DNA of 64,000 nucleotides from Carpediemonas membranifera (lineage: Eukaryota; Fornicata). The notes beneath the pieces were generated by a model that worked only from the letters and a program-made list of their open reading frames with translations, was not told the origin of the DNA and made no database searches. This document shows, in pieces, positions 10,555 through 19,679 of this stretch. Position 1 is the first letter of the stretch. Each line of letters begins with the position of its first letter. The translations under genes were made by a program, and so were the position numbers. The stretch lies in NCBI GenBank assembly GCA_019828565.1, contig JAHDYR010000053.1:496001-560000 (forward strand), given 5' to 3'.

Positions 10555-11148
10555 TCACATCCCCTCGCATTTCTCCCGCCGCTCGTACATGAGCACTCTT
10601 TGAGTCACGAACTGGCTGGTAAAGTCCTTGACGTTGATCTCTCCAAACAGCAACCGCTTGGAAAGCTGAGCCGTGTCAGCCTCGTTCCTCGCCGCCATCT
10701 GACCCAGTTGCTTGCGTGCCACGACCTTCTTTGCCTTGAGAAGCGCCTCAGATTCCCCAATGTGTCGGGCCAAGACCCTGTTCTGGTCATGGAGAGAACG
10801 CATGGCGTGGCTATTGGAGCTTAGCTCAGTAGATTCGTTCATGTAGACCAGCTGGGACTGCGACTGAGCGGCCTCGAACCTACGATGGACGGAGGTGAGC
10901 TGCTGGTTGATTTGGGTTTGACCGAGGAGAGCGGCGTACGCGTTTGGATCATTCAATGCGCGTTCCAAGGTAGTGTAGTCCGCATTCTCGAGGTTCTCGA
11001 ACCTCAGTGGGATTTCCGGGATGATCGACGCACTAGATCCACCAGAGCATGAGCTGGTCATCGGCGACGGCGTTGCAGAATACACGGGGGAACAAGCAGC
11101 CATTTGTACATTAGTACCCGGCTTCTGTTTCTTCCAACCAAGCCCCAT
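10555..11148 (-). CDS. VPS37: VPS37-like ESCRT-I subunit (Mod(r) domain)
   Basis: About 197 aa from the ATG at 11148; an ATG at 11103 would give 182 aa. The whole C-terminal two thirds reads as a Mod(r) domain. It opens with a short helix ending LNDPNAYAALL, then a long helix through NESTELSSNSHAMRSLHDQNRVLARHIGESEALL. The closing segment contains KRLLFGEINVKDFTSQFVTQRVLMYERREK, which matches the family's sequence of a phenylalanine-containing turn followed by an R-x(5)-RR helix. VPS37 is the helical scaffold subunit that binds VPS23/TSG101 and VPS28 in ESCRT-I on endosomes. The identification rests on pattern and length and not on strong identity. Confidence 0.65.
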   Translation of the reverse strand: MGLGWKKQKPGTNVQMAACSPVYSATPSPMTSSCSGGSSASIIPEIPLRFENLENADYTTLERALNDPNAYAALLGQTQINQQLTSVHRRFEAAQSQSQLVYMNESTELSSNSHAMRSLHDQNRVLARHIGESEALLKAKKVVARKQLGQMAARNEADTAQLSKRLLFGEINVKDFTSQFVTQRVLMYERREKCEGM

Positions 11149-11390
11149 TTGCTGTGGAAGTGTCGTGGAGCTCACTCATGCTCAAATCTCGGTCTTCGAC
11201 CCGATCCTCGTGATCCACTCAAATCTACATCAAGGCTCTTGAGATTGCGGAGAGGTGCTATAGCGGCTGCGGAACGGTATATGACTCCCGCACACGGTGC
11301 TCGATCCAGGATTCAATTCTTCTCACTCGCACAGTCACTTTACCAAACTGAACCAACCCTCTCCGTCGTCGAAATTTAATATACAGATGG

Positions 11391-13367
11391 TCACGCCTCA
11401 ACCTCTTTGCTGACCAGCACCGCCTCGTGTTGCAGCCGCTTGCCCTTCTCCACCTCGCCCTGACTTAGTGCAATCACACTGAGATTAGTCAACGCTGCCG
11501 CCTCCGCCGTCCTGTCTCCATTCTCCCTAGCAAGATCAACACACAGCTGGAGCCGCTCGACAGCCTCTGCGTCTTTCCCCAAGGCCATGAGACACCGCCC
11601 GTGGAGGCATAGCCCGTCGAGCTGGAGCTCGGGCCGAGAGGAGCTCATGGAGGCGTCGAACCCGAAGACGGAGGAGTCCACCTTACCCGCACCGGGCTCC
11701 TTGGGCGACATCGGCTCATTGAGAACAGCACAGGCGTTCTCAGCGTCCTCGCATGCCTCAGAGTATCGCCCCAGAGCATAAAGTGCACGGCCACGCTGGA
11801 GGAGAGCTTCACCGAGGATGTATGACGGCGGGCTGATAGCATCCGGGTTCACCAGCTTGGAGGTCACCGCAATAGCCATTTCAGAGTCGTCGAGGCGCAC
11901 ATAAGCGTTCGCCAGCTGCCTAAGAGCACGAGCATGGCCCGACTCAAAGCCGCTCTCGAGACTGATGTCGAGATCTTTCTTAAAGTGCCCGACAGCCGGA
12001 CTTGGGCGATCGAGGGCCAGATAAATCGTACCCAAGATCGAGTGTGTATCTGCGACCACTCTGGGATGATCTGGCACCTCAAGTGTGGCAAGTCGTGCGA
12101 GCAGACCCTTAGCAAACTCCAGAGCGAGGTCGGGGGCCCCTGTTTCTAGGGCCTCCGTGGTGTTGGCCATGACTCTGGCGACGTAGTGTGTCGCCCTCAT
12201 GTACTTCTTCCCCTCAACCAGGGCAGTCTTGCTGGTCCTGGTCTTGTTGGCAGGCTGGGTCGGTGCTTTCGTATCCATGCTCTCGTCTGCCGTGGTCGAC
12301 CGGTGGTGCTGGATCTCGTGGATTCTGACATTCCCGTCGCTGGAGGACCGGGCGTGTTGGACTCGGCCCGATAGCCCAGAGGATCCTGACGCAGTTTTAG
12401 GCGGGACTCTGGCGAGAACTGACCGGGGAACGGCTGGGACAGTCTCAGGGGAGAGGGTCTTCTTCCTCGGCTCACAGGCGGTGCGTGGTGCCCTTGGCGG
12501 CTGGGCTGACCCCCCGACCCTGACAATGAGCTTGCTTCCCCTCGCCCCAATCGTCCTGGCGGGCGACTGCGGGGGTAGAGACCTGCCGCGCCGACCCATG
12601 CTTGCAGACATGGTCGGGGGTCTGACCGAGCCGGTGGTTGGCCTACTCGGGGTGGGTTTGACCGGCGACTGTTGCTGTCTCCAGAACTCGGTCCGAGAGT
12701 CGATGAACTTCAGGCCCTTTTCCACGGCTTGGGCCATCCCTTTGTTAGTCTTGCACGCCATCTCACCCTGCAGCTTAATGAGGAACTCGTGATCATCGAA
12801 TAGATCGCCCAGGAGGCGCCGGGAGGTGGTTTTGCCTCCCGCAGTTGGTGGGGGAGTAATGGGTGGCGTGTTGCCGTCTGCCACTATTGTTACAGTCACC
12901 CCTGTGTCGTCGGCCATGGATACGTTCAGGCTATTCGTTGCTGTGATGATTGGCAGTACGCCGTCCTCGCCGAATCCGATCGCTCGGTGGATGGCGGATT
13001 CCGACTTGCGGATGCCAAGCTGGTAGTCCATGATATCTGGGCGGATGCGGTGGGCGCGGTGGAAGTGGACCAAGGCATACTCGAAGTCTCCGGCCGCATA
13101 GAGCGCTTCGGCTTTCGCCATGAGGCCTGTATGGAACTTCTTGTCGTTATGGATGCTCTTCTCTGCGTCCTTCAGCGCAAGATCGTACTGACCGAGTCGG
13201 ACATAGCACTTGGAGCGATTAAGCAAAGCATTCCTGTTATCTTCCTGAAGGGTGATCGCGCGAGAATAGGAGGTCACCGCTCGTTCGAACTCCTCCTGCC
13301 GAATGAAAGTATCACCTTCAGACATGTAGATATGAAACAAGTTCTTCGCCGAGTGTCCTTGTTCCAT
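11391..13367 (-). CDS. TTC25: TTC25 / ODAD4-like outer dynein arm docking TPR protein
   Basis: 658 aa, ATG start. An N-terminal TPR block (residues 8-125) contains YMSEGDTFIRQEEFERAVTS, LLNRSKCYVRLGQYDLALKD and AKAEALYAAGDFEYALVHFH, followed by HRIRPDIMDYQLGIRKSESAI. That order and wording closely follow TTC25/ODAD4. A proline-, arginine- and serine-rich linker of about 170 residues follows (230-400). A second TPR block lies at 400-650 (LGTIYLALDRPSPAVGHF, LANAYVRLDDSEMAI, LQRGRALYALGRYSEA, CLHGRCLMALGKDAEA, LTNLSVIALSQGEVEKG). In ciliates, algae and animals TTC25 helps dock outer dynein arms on axonemal doublets, so the organism probably has motile flagella. Confidence 0.82.
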   Translation of the reverse strand: MEQGHSAKNLFHIYMSEGDTFIRQEEFERAVTSYSRAITLQEDNRNALLNRSKCYVRLGQYDLALKDAEKSIHNDKKFHTGLMAKAEALYAAGDFEYALVHFHRAHRIRPDIMDYQLGIRKSESAIHRAIGFGEDGVLPIITATNSLNVSMADDTGVTVTIVADGNTPPITPPPTAGGKTTSRRLLGDLFDDHEFLIKLQGEMACKTNKGMAQAVEKGLKFIDSRTEFWRQQQSPVKPTPSRPTTGSVRPPTMSASMGRRGRSLPPQSPARTIGARGSKLIVRVGGSAQPPRAPRTACEPRKKTLSPETVPAVPRSVLARVPPKTASGSSGLSGRVQHARSSSDGNVRIHEIQHHRSTTADESMDTKAPTQPANKTRTSKTALVEGKKYMRATHYVARVMANTTEALETGAPDLALEFAKGLLARLATLEVPDHPRVVADTHSILGTIYLALDRPSPAVGHFKKDLDISLESGFESGHARALRQLANAYVRLDDSEMAIAVTSKLVNPDAISPPSYILGEALLQRGRALYALGRYSEACEDAENACAVLNEPMSPKEPGAGKVDSSVFGFDASMSSSRPELQLDGLCLHGRCLMALGKDAEAVERLQLCVDLARENGDRTAEAAALTNLSVIALSQGEVEKGKRLQHEAVLVSKEVEA

Positions 13368-13829
13368 GAGTGATGTTGGCTCGAAAAATCGTCGAGTCTT
13401 AAACTGCGGGAAAGGAAAGGACGGCTGCCGGGCGGTATATCTGGGCCTGGCACTGCCTGTAGTCTCTTATGTGCGGCAGCTTGATATCCCCTAGCCGCTC
13501 TAAAATTCTTTGAGAGTGAGTGCGGCATCGAGAATGCCTTTCAAATTTACGATATTTACCACTCCTCCTGCAAGAACCAGAAACACGCCAATGTGCCAAC
13601 CTACCTGACATAACTCTCTAAACAGGTTTGCCTCAGACCTACCTCTGTTAACCCGCATTTACCTTTCATTCACCAGCCGATCTATCCAGCCAAACACACC
13701 GAAGCTTACCCCACCGCACCTAATGAATGCATAGAAGGGATGCCTGTAGCATAGTGTGAAGATACAATGAAATATGACATTTTCATTTCGTACACAATAT
13801 GATCAGATCAACTGGAGATAGTCATCCCT
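13368..13829. other. Intergenic region upstream of TTC25
   Basis: 462 bp between the TTC25 start and the 3' end of the HTH gene. Only short frames. A TTAAACTGC element lies about 36 bp upstream of the TTC25 ATG, in the orientation opposite to similar elements upstream of three other minus-strand genes. No other feature seen. Confidence 0.4.
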
Positions 13830-14549
13830 TCACTCCATGGCCGGCGGATGCAGGATGAAGTCATCCAACCCGCTGTTCTCCAGGGCCTTGGTGATGGCCG
13901 TGCACCCCTCGTCCTTGAGCTTCTTGACGATTCTCCCAACAGTTGCTTTGGAGACTACGAAACCTTGTTCCTGAAGCTGGGTGTGGATCATCTTAATGGT
14001 GGTCCGCTTGTTAGAGAGGATGATCTGCCGCACTGCCTCCACAGCCTGCTCTGTTGTTGCTGTGACCGGCCTGCCCTTCTTGACCTTCTCTGGAGCGGTG
14101 GTGTACTTCTTCTTCCATCGCATAACGGTGGTCTGTGGGACACCCGTGGCCATGGCTACTGCGCGCGTGGACTTGCCGCTCTGGAGCATGTCTTGTACTT
14201 GCTTCTTCTTATCGTTCAGGTCGGCATCGGTGGCAAGGGCTGGTTGGAAGGGAATAGCCCCAGTATCGGTCGGAACGATCATTAAATTAGGAATAGAGCT
14301 GTTGCTGGTGGATAGGCCGGTTGGAGAAAGGCTTCTCATCGGCATATCGTCCTCATCTGGTAGAATGTCGTCGTGGGATAACGGAAAATCGAAACTGAAA
14401 GAACGTCGTCCCCGCATTGTCTCACCAGTATCCAGTAGCGATGGGATTCCAAGCTCAGCGAAGAGGGCTTCGGAAATCTCGTCCATCTGACGAACTTGAA
14501 TATGACCCGCGAAGTCGGGCCGGTCGACGTCGGCTGGACATGAATGCAT
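13830..14549 (-). CDS. Tc1-type paired-like helix-turn-helix protein without a DDE domain
   Basis: 239 aa. After about 125 poorly conserved residues, two helix-turn-helix units occur. One is MLQSGKSTRAVAMATGVPQ followed by TTVMRWKKKY. After a GRPVTATTEQ linker the second reads IILSNKRTTIKMIHTQLQ then VVSKATVGRIVKKLK. This double HTH with a GRP-rich linker is the layout of the N-terminal DNA-binding region of Tc1/mariner and IS630-type transposases. The chain ends 35 residues later, with no catalytic DDE/D region. The neighbouring downstream sequence (13368-13829) does not appear to encode one. The intact frame and normal codon use suggest a domesticated DNA-binding protein, possibly a regulator. 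A truncated transposon remnant is the alternative. Confidence 0.7.
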   Translation of the reverse strand: MHSCPADVDRPDFAGHIQVRQMDEISEALFAELGIPSLLDTGETMRGRRSFSFDFPLSHDDILPDEDDMPMRSLSPTGLSTSNSSIPNLMIVPTDTGAIPFQPALATDADLNDKKKQVQDMLQSGKSTRAVAMATGVPQTTVMRWKKKYTTAPEKVKKGRPVTATTEQAVEAVRQIILSNKRTTIKMIHTQLQEQGFVVSKATVGRIVKKLKDEGCTAITKALENSGLDDFILHPPAME

Positions 14550-14807
14550 GTTGGGACGCGCATCTTGGGCTGGGCATGTGCTTCAGGTTGCGTGTCTGGC
14601 CGAGTGCGACTGCGGGGATGATGTAATCAGCGACGCTCGCCTCGGAGACACTACATGCCATGATCCTGCTACCGCCACGACTCGCCACAGTGTAAATGAC
14701 CGAGTTACCTGCCATAAAGCTCTTCTTACAAGCCCCCACGAGCCCACTCCCCCAACAACCCCACCGCCAGGCATGGCATGCACAATTTATGTCGACCCAA
14801 CCCAAAC

Positions 14808-15332
14808 TCAGGGCCGGGGCTTCCGCTCAAGCGTGCTCACCTCCTTGTCCAGCCGACTCACGCTGTCTCTGATCCACTGGAGCGAGCTGAGGTGGTTGTT
14901 GAGAAGGTCGAGGAGTCCGTCGCCGCCCTCCACGGGCTGAACACGGCCAAAGACAGAGTACAGCGTTGCTTGAACACGGCGGAGTTCGTCAAAGAGCTCT
15001 TCGACGGAGTTCAGAGCTTCTACACGGGCCTTGGAGCTCTTGTCCGAGCCGATGGCGCCGAGCTTCTTGGAAAGGCTCTCCTGAGCAGTCTTCAGAGATG
15101 TAGCGAGGTCCTTCTGTGAAGCTTCGATGCCCTGGAGCTGGTTCTCGAGGTTTGTCGCCTGCTCTTCCAGCTTCAGCACCGCTGAGGCAACGCTATTGGT
15201 ATCCTCGGCGATCCCGACGAGCTGCGTATCCCAACGCGAGACCTGATTTGCTTGGTTCTCAAACGCTCCTTTGAGCTCCTGAACGCGCTTGTTCCAATCA
15301 CCTACGACCTGGTCTAGAGTTTTGGCCTCCAT
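14808..15332 (-). CDS. NUP62: Nup62/Nsp1 C-terminal coiled-coil domain, no FG repeats
   Basis: 174 aa. The sequence begins with TLDQVVGDWNKRVQELKGAFENQANQVSRWD, then LVGIAEDTNSVASAVLKLEEQ. This matches the Nsp1_C domain (pattern: hydrophobic-x-x-W, QA-x-QV-x-x-WD, then long heptads). It continues as a coiled coil with a break near residue 95 and a conserved-looking end at LNNHLSSLQWIRDSVSRLDKEV. Nup62 anchors the central-channel trimer with Nup54 and Nup58. Fungal and animal proteins carry a long FG-repeat N-terminus; here the ATG lies directly before the coiled coil, with a divergent gene starting 150 bp away, so no FG segment can be encoded next to it. Confidence 0.75.
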   Translation of the reverse strand: MEAKTLDQVVGDWNKRVQELKGAFENQANQVSRWDTQLVGIAEDTNSVASAVLKLEEQATNLENQLQGIEASQKDLATSLKTAQESLSKKLGAIGSDKSSKARVEALNSVEELFDELRRVQATLYSVFGRVQPVEGGDGLLDLLNNHLSSLQWIRDSVSRLDKEVSTLERKPRP

Positions 15333-15481
15333 CTGCGAAGGGTCCTAAAATGCGAAACCAATACTACATCGGCGGGGTGCGTAGAGGGCCGGTCAACGTC
15401 AGACAGAGTCCCGCTGGCCATATTTTCCGACATCGCAGGTTAGCCGTGAAAATCGAAAGCTCGGCCCATTTATCGCAGCGA

Positions 15482-16843
15482 ATGGAGTGTTCTGACCTAT
15501 TCGAACGGGGTAGATGCATTGCACTCTCACCAAACGGCCAATTCATTTCAACTTCCATGAAATCTGCTGTTATAGTGATCGAAACAGAAACGAGCGAGCA
15601 AATATACTCCTTCTCCACGCCTAAGCCCGCCAAATCCCTCACCTTCTCTCCAGACTCTATGTGGCTAGCAATCACGTTCAAGGACTCCGACCTCGTCCGC
15701 ATCTACAACATGGAAGAAGGTCGCGTTCACACAGACTTCCACTGTGGCCCTGCCCTGTGCCATGGCGTCGTCTGGGCCCCGTCCTCAACACACATACTCA
15801 TTGCTGTGCGGTTCTTTGTGCAGGTAATCATCTATTCTCTCGATGAAAACGCGCCAGTGAGTATCATCGAGAACTGCAAGTCGATGAACGGGATGAAATA
15901 CTCGGAACAGGGCGATGTTCTCGCAGTATTGGAGCGTACCAAGGGCGTGGACTACCTTAACGTCATCAACACAGCTTCATACGCCGCCAGCGATAGGATC
16001 CAGCTCCCCACCGTCGACGCCGCAGGACTCGCGGTTTGCTCGTCATTCATCGCTGTGTGGGACGATCCGTGCGAGCGCATGGCCCTGCTCTTCACTGCAG
16101 AGGGCACAGAGGTCGGCAGGCTCAGTATCAGCGAGGAGTCCGAGCTTGGCGTCAGGGCAGCTTCCTTCTCACCAGACGAGGCCACTCTGGCACTACACGG
16201 GTTCGACGGATCAGTGTACCTCTTGCCGACACAGTCGGATGCGGATAGTGCAGTTTTAGACCATGATCCGATCATCGCGACGTCATGCCGCGCCCCAGTC
16301 TACCAGGAGGTCGAGGTTGAGGCCAGCGGTGGGTCGACGATGAGTAGATATGAGACTGTCGCACCGCCTCTAAGCCTGCACTCTTTCTCCGGCAACGGGG
16401 TGTCAAATGTCGCGTGGTCGCCCTCCGGCACCTTACTCGCGACTCGGTCAGAGTCGGTCCCGCACGCAGTTTATGTCTGGCGTCTTTCTTCCGAACCAGT
16501 GCTCGTCTCGATCCTCGCCCACTCGTCTCCGGTCCGCACCGTTCGTTGGATGCCAGACGTTGATGTACTCTGCCTGACGACGTCGAAGAGTCCGTTGCCA
16601 GGGTCCGGAATGCAGAACAGTGTGCTTGACGGGGGTAAGTCCCTCTTTTTCTGGTCAGAACAGGGCGCTTCTGTGGTGAAGATCGCCGTGTCTGTGCAGG
16701 ATAGGGTGTTTGGAGGGAGGCAGGAGCGGCCGTTTGTCATCGAGGAGGTGGTCATGCCTGCGGTCGGGTCGGATCTTCTGTTGTGTGATTCGAATCACTA
16801 CACGGTCTGCTCGATCAAGGAGCCGACAGATTTGTTCGAATAG
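15482..16843 (+). CDS. WRAP73: WRAP73 / WDR8-like WD-repeat protein
   Basis: 453 aa from the ATG at 15482 (MECSDLFERG); the frame stays open 44 codons upstream to an ATG at 15350, but WRAP73 proteins begin at the equivalent of the inner ATG. WD blades are weak but recognisable: IALSPNGQFIST, LTFSPDSMWLAIT, CHGVVWAPSSTHIL, VLAVLERTKGVDYLNVI, AASFSPDEATLALHGFDGSVYLL, VSNVAWSPSGTLLATRSESVPHAVYVW. The SRYETVAPPLSLHSF segment and the ATRxxxxPxAVxVW blade are close to human WRAP73. WRAP73 acts at centrosomes, basal bodies or spindle poles with SSX2IP. It diverges from the Nup62 gene with 149 bp between starts. Confidence 0.8.
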   Translation: MECSDLFERGRCIALSPNGQFISTSMKSAVIVIETETSEQIYSFSTPKPAKSLTFSPDSMWLAITFKDSDLVRIYNMEEGRVHTDFHCGPALCHGVVWAPSSTHILIAVRFFVQVIIYSLDENAPVSIIENCKSMNGMKYSEQGDVLAVLERTKGVDYLNVINTASYAASDRIQLPTVDAAGLAVCSSFIAVWDDPCERMALLFTAEGTEVGRLSISEESELGVRAASFSPDEATLALHGFDGSVYLLPTQSDADSAVLDHDPIIATSCRAPVYQEVEVEASGGSTMSRYETVAPPLSLHSFSGNGVSNVAWSPSGTLLATRSESVPHAVYVWRLSSEPVLVSILAHSSPVRTVRWMPDVDVLCLTTSKSPLPGSGMQNSVLDGGKSLFFWSEQGASVVKIAVSVQDRVFGGRQERPFVIEEVVMPAVGSDLLLCDSNHYTVCSIKEPTDLFE

Positions 16844-17387
16844 GTGTATGATAAAGGCGAGCCGCTTCTGTGAGTTAGTCGTGAGGTCAGAGTGATGCTT
16901 TCAATGGGCTATGCTGCTTGAACCGATCGCCCAGTATCTGATCCCGACTCAGTACAGCCATCCCGCTCAGCATGTCGACTGGCCCAACCCGCAAGACCTG
17001 CCTCGCATCTGCAGTGATCATGCCATAGCCAAGACTCATTTCGCGAGTTCTCATAAACGCTTGTGTTCAAGGGGCGACCCGTTCACCTCTATCCACGGGA
17101 CCATCAGATCGTGTCATCCCGCACCTCAAAGCTCATGCTGCTGACGAATGAGGGCGACACGCTCGACGTGATCGTAAATATGTCCTGGCCGGAGTCAGCG
17201 CTGGGCGATCCCGCAGTGTCTGCGTCCCTCAGGGTGCGGCGGTGAGGTGGGTCGTATTCACGCTGGATAGGGTCATGCTCTCTCGCGACTACCGTAGCTT
17301 CTCGAGCTCCTTGCCCCTTAAAACGTCGAGGGCATGTTGCCGACAAGCACCCCCCCATTGTCATCAGTGGCTTTACTACAACACGTA
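16844..17387. other. Intergenic region between convergent genes
   Basis: 544 bp between the 3' ends of WRAP73 and the next minus-strand gene. Several short frames, none with a recognisable domain. No RNA gene or repeat seen. Confidence 0.45.
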
Positions 17388-18440
17388 TCACAGCTTCAGG
17401 TTCCTGGTCATCGCCCTCCACTGCCGGTCCGCTTCCATGAGCTCTTGCATCAGCGCATCGGTGCTCTCGAACCCGTCCGGAACCGCAGGCTCAGAGGCCT
17501 TCACTGCCGCGGCAGACACAAGCATCGGTTCGGGGGCGAACTGGCTGACTGTGAGACTCTCTGGGCGCTCTGGGCGATCGAGATACGACTCGACTTGACT
17601 CAGTCGAGCCCGCGAGTGCTGAGCAGACGAGGCACGGGACATCTGACGCGAAAGTGGGCGGGGGCGGGTCGTAGCGCCATGCCGCTCCGCCCTCTCATTC
17701 TCACGCCCTGCCCGCGGGCCGGTGTGGACGGCAGTCTTAGCCTGCGTTTCGTTCATCGACTCCGAGGGCTCATAATCGCCGCCCCGGGATATGGGCCGGG
17801 AGAGAGGGCGTGTGCGGTACCTAAGCGGGGGCGTCATCAGCTTCTTTAGGCGCACGTCCTTGTCAGGAGCGAAGTGGCGCTTGACGCATGAGTTTTGCTC
17901 CATGACCGATGCCCGCATCTCTCTCTGGTCTTTCTCGTGCTGTCTCTGGCGCGCAATGCGCTCCTGGTCTGCCCTGATGGACTCTAGGGCGGATGAAATC
18001 AGCCTGTGCCTCTCCCTCAACACCTGAAGCTCGTTTTCTTTGATTGGCGTGCGGCCGCGGACTCTCATGCTTTCAGACATCTCCCGCGCTGCTGTGGCTG
18101 CGAGACTGTCTACACGGTGGGCTGTGGAGAGCGACTTGCGGCGCATTTGGATGCTTTCGCGGTTGCTGTCGCCTAAACGAGGGAAAGTCCAGTCTGTGCC
18201 AAAGCCCTGCCGCTTAGGAGCTCTTCTAGGACCCGCAGAGCGGGAACGCGTCCTTGATGGGGTTCTAACTGGGCGATATTCTTCTACTTCGTCCGGAACT
18301 GGCTCAGGAGAAGGTTCTTTGGTTGCTGTGTCGTCAATAGCTTGAATCGAAGCATCACACATCACAATTGAAGGACTTAGAGCTTCATTGGAAGTATTTG
18401 CATCTTCTTCCGCTGGCAGAAATGGCAACCGATTTCCCAT
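17388..18440 (-). CDS. Hypothetical Ser/Arg-rich protein
   Basis: About 350 aa from the ATG at 18440. Rich in Arg, Ser and Pro, largely disordered in appearance. A basic RTPSRTRSRSAGPRRAPKR patch lies near residue 65, and a helical charged region at 135-180 contains LRERHRLISSALESIRADQERI. The C-terminus is a short amphipathic helix ending ADRQWRAMTRNLKL. No family recognised. Such basic, proline-rich proteins with one short helix are often microtubule- or cytoskeleton-associated, but nothing here proves that. Confidence 0.6.
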   Translation of the reverse strand: MGNRLPFLPAEEDANTSNEALSPSIVMCDASIQAIDDTATKEPSPEPVPDEVEEYRPVRTPSRTRSRSAGPRRAPKRQGFGTDWTFPRLGDSNRESIQMRRKSLSTAHRVDSLAATAAREMSESMRVRGRTPIKENELQVLRERHRLISSALESIRADQERIARQRQHEKDQREMRASVMEQNSCVKRHFAPDKDVRLKKLMTPPLRYRTRPLSRPISRGGDYEPSESMNETQAKTAVHTGPRAGRENERAERHGATTRPRPLSRQMSRASSAQHSRARLSQVESYLDRPERPESLTVSQFAPEPMLVSAAAVKASEPAVPDGFESTDALMQELMEADRQWRAMTRNLKL

Positions 18441-18726
18441 CGGTGCAAATGCTTGCAAATTTCTCGGCTGTTGGCAGGTGTAACGCGCAGTTTAAGACAT
18501 CAGTGCAATCATGCACAGAGTGATCCCCCTGCAGTATAGAACATGTTATGGATGTTTTAGACTGTTTGCCAATTCATGCGACCTGGGTCAAATGTGATCA
18601 CATAATGCGGGCCAGAATAAAAAGGATGTTCACATCGCAAAAGGTCGTGAGGCGGTGGCTCCCAGAGTCCCGTGTTTTCGGAGATGGTTCGTGTGCACGA
18701 ATTGCTGGAGTCGATTTGGAGTCGAG

Positions 18727-19545
18727 ATGAGCACTGAGGAGAGAAAGCGCGTCAAGAAGGGCAAGAAGCCGAAGAAGAAGTTCAACTGGGAGTCTATGGA
18801 GACCACTACTACCGCTTCCGAGCCCGTCAAGGTTCAGCCGGAGGAGGAGAAGGATGCTGACGCGATTGCCGATGATCTTGCCAAGCAGATCGGCGAAACA
18901 ATGATCCAGCAGACCACAACTACCAAGAACGAGAACAAGGACATCCTCGATCTCGATTTCAAGCGCACCTACAAGCGCCGCTTGAAGCGCGCTCCCATCA
19001 CCGACGACCAGATCAAGGAGATGTTCGGCGACATCGCCGACGTCATCGAGAAGCCCAAGACCACCTGGGCTGATGGTGAGATGACTTATGACGATATGCT
19101 TTCACGTATCATGGGCATCCTCCGCGAGCGGCACTCGGAGCTGATGGGCGGGTCGAAGAGGATCGTCCTCCGCCCTCCCCACGTCACCCGTGAGGGCTCC
19201 AAGAAGACTGCGTTCACCAACTTTATGGAGATCTGCAAGGACCTGCGCAGAGACCACGAGCATGTGCTCGCATACCTTCTTTCCGAGCTCGGTGCTACTG
19301 GCTCGATTGACAGCAACAACGTGCTCTCCATCAAGGGTCGTTTCGTTTCCAAGCAGATCGAATCTGTGCTGAAGAAGTACATCATCGAGTTCGTCTTCTG
19401 CCAGGGCTGCAAGTCTAGCGACACCCTCCTCGTGCGTGAGAACAGGCTGTACTTTGTCCAGTGCGAGAGATGCGGTGCTCATCGCTCGGTTTCCTCCATC
19501 AAGGCCGGTTTCCAGGCCCAGGTCACACGGAGGCCGCGGAAGTAA
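18727..19545 (+). CDS. EIF2S2: Translation initiation factor eIF2 subunit beta
   Basis: 272 aa from the ATG at 18727 (MSTEERKRVKKG). The N-terminus carries lysine blocks (KKGKKPKKK) of the kind that bind eIF5 and eIF2Bepsilon. The core has TYDDMLSRIMGILRERHSEL, then GSKRIVLRPPHVTREGSKKTAFTNF and a LLSELGATGSID segment, all typical of the family. A C-terminal zinc ribbon is formed by CQGC and, 26 residues on, CERC. eIF2beta is part of the eIF2-GTP-Met-tRNAi ternary complex. The C9orf72-like gene follows 134 bp downstream on the same strand. Confidence 0.95.
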   Translation: MSTEERKRVKKGKKPKKKFNWESMETTTTASEPVKVQPEEEKDADAIADDLAKQIGETMIQQTTTTKNENKDILDLDFKRTYKRRLKRAPITDDQIKEMFGDIADVIEKPKTTWADGEMTYDDMLSRIMGILRERHSELMGGSKRIVLRPPHVTREGSKKTAFTNFMEICKDLRRDHEHVLAYLLSELGATGSIDSNNVLSIKGRFVSKQIESVLKKYIIEFVFCQGCKSSDTLLVRENRLYFVQCERCGAHRSVSSIKAGFQAQVTRRPRK

Positions 19546-19679
19546 GCAGAGTAAAGAACGGCGGAGTAGACGATGATGATTCCAACATGCGGCTGTTGAT
19601 CAGCTGTTTCATGTTGTGTTTAGAGCAAGAGCCCTGGGGCATCGTCGGTTCTTTATTGCTGACTTCCGGACTCATAGCA

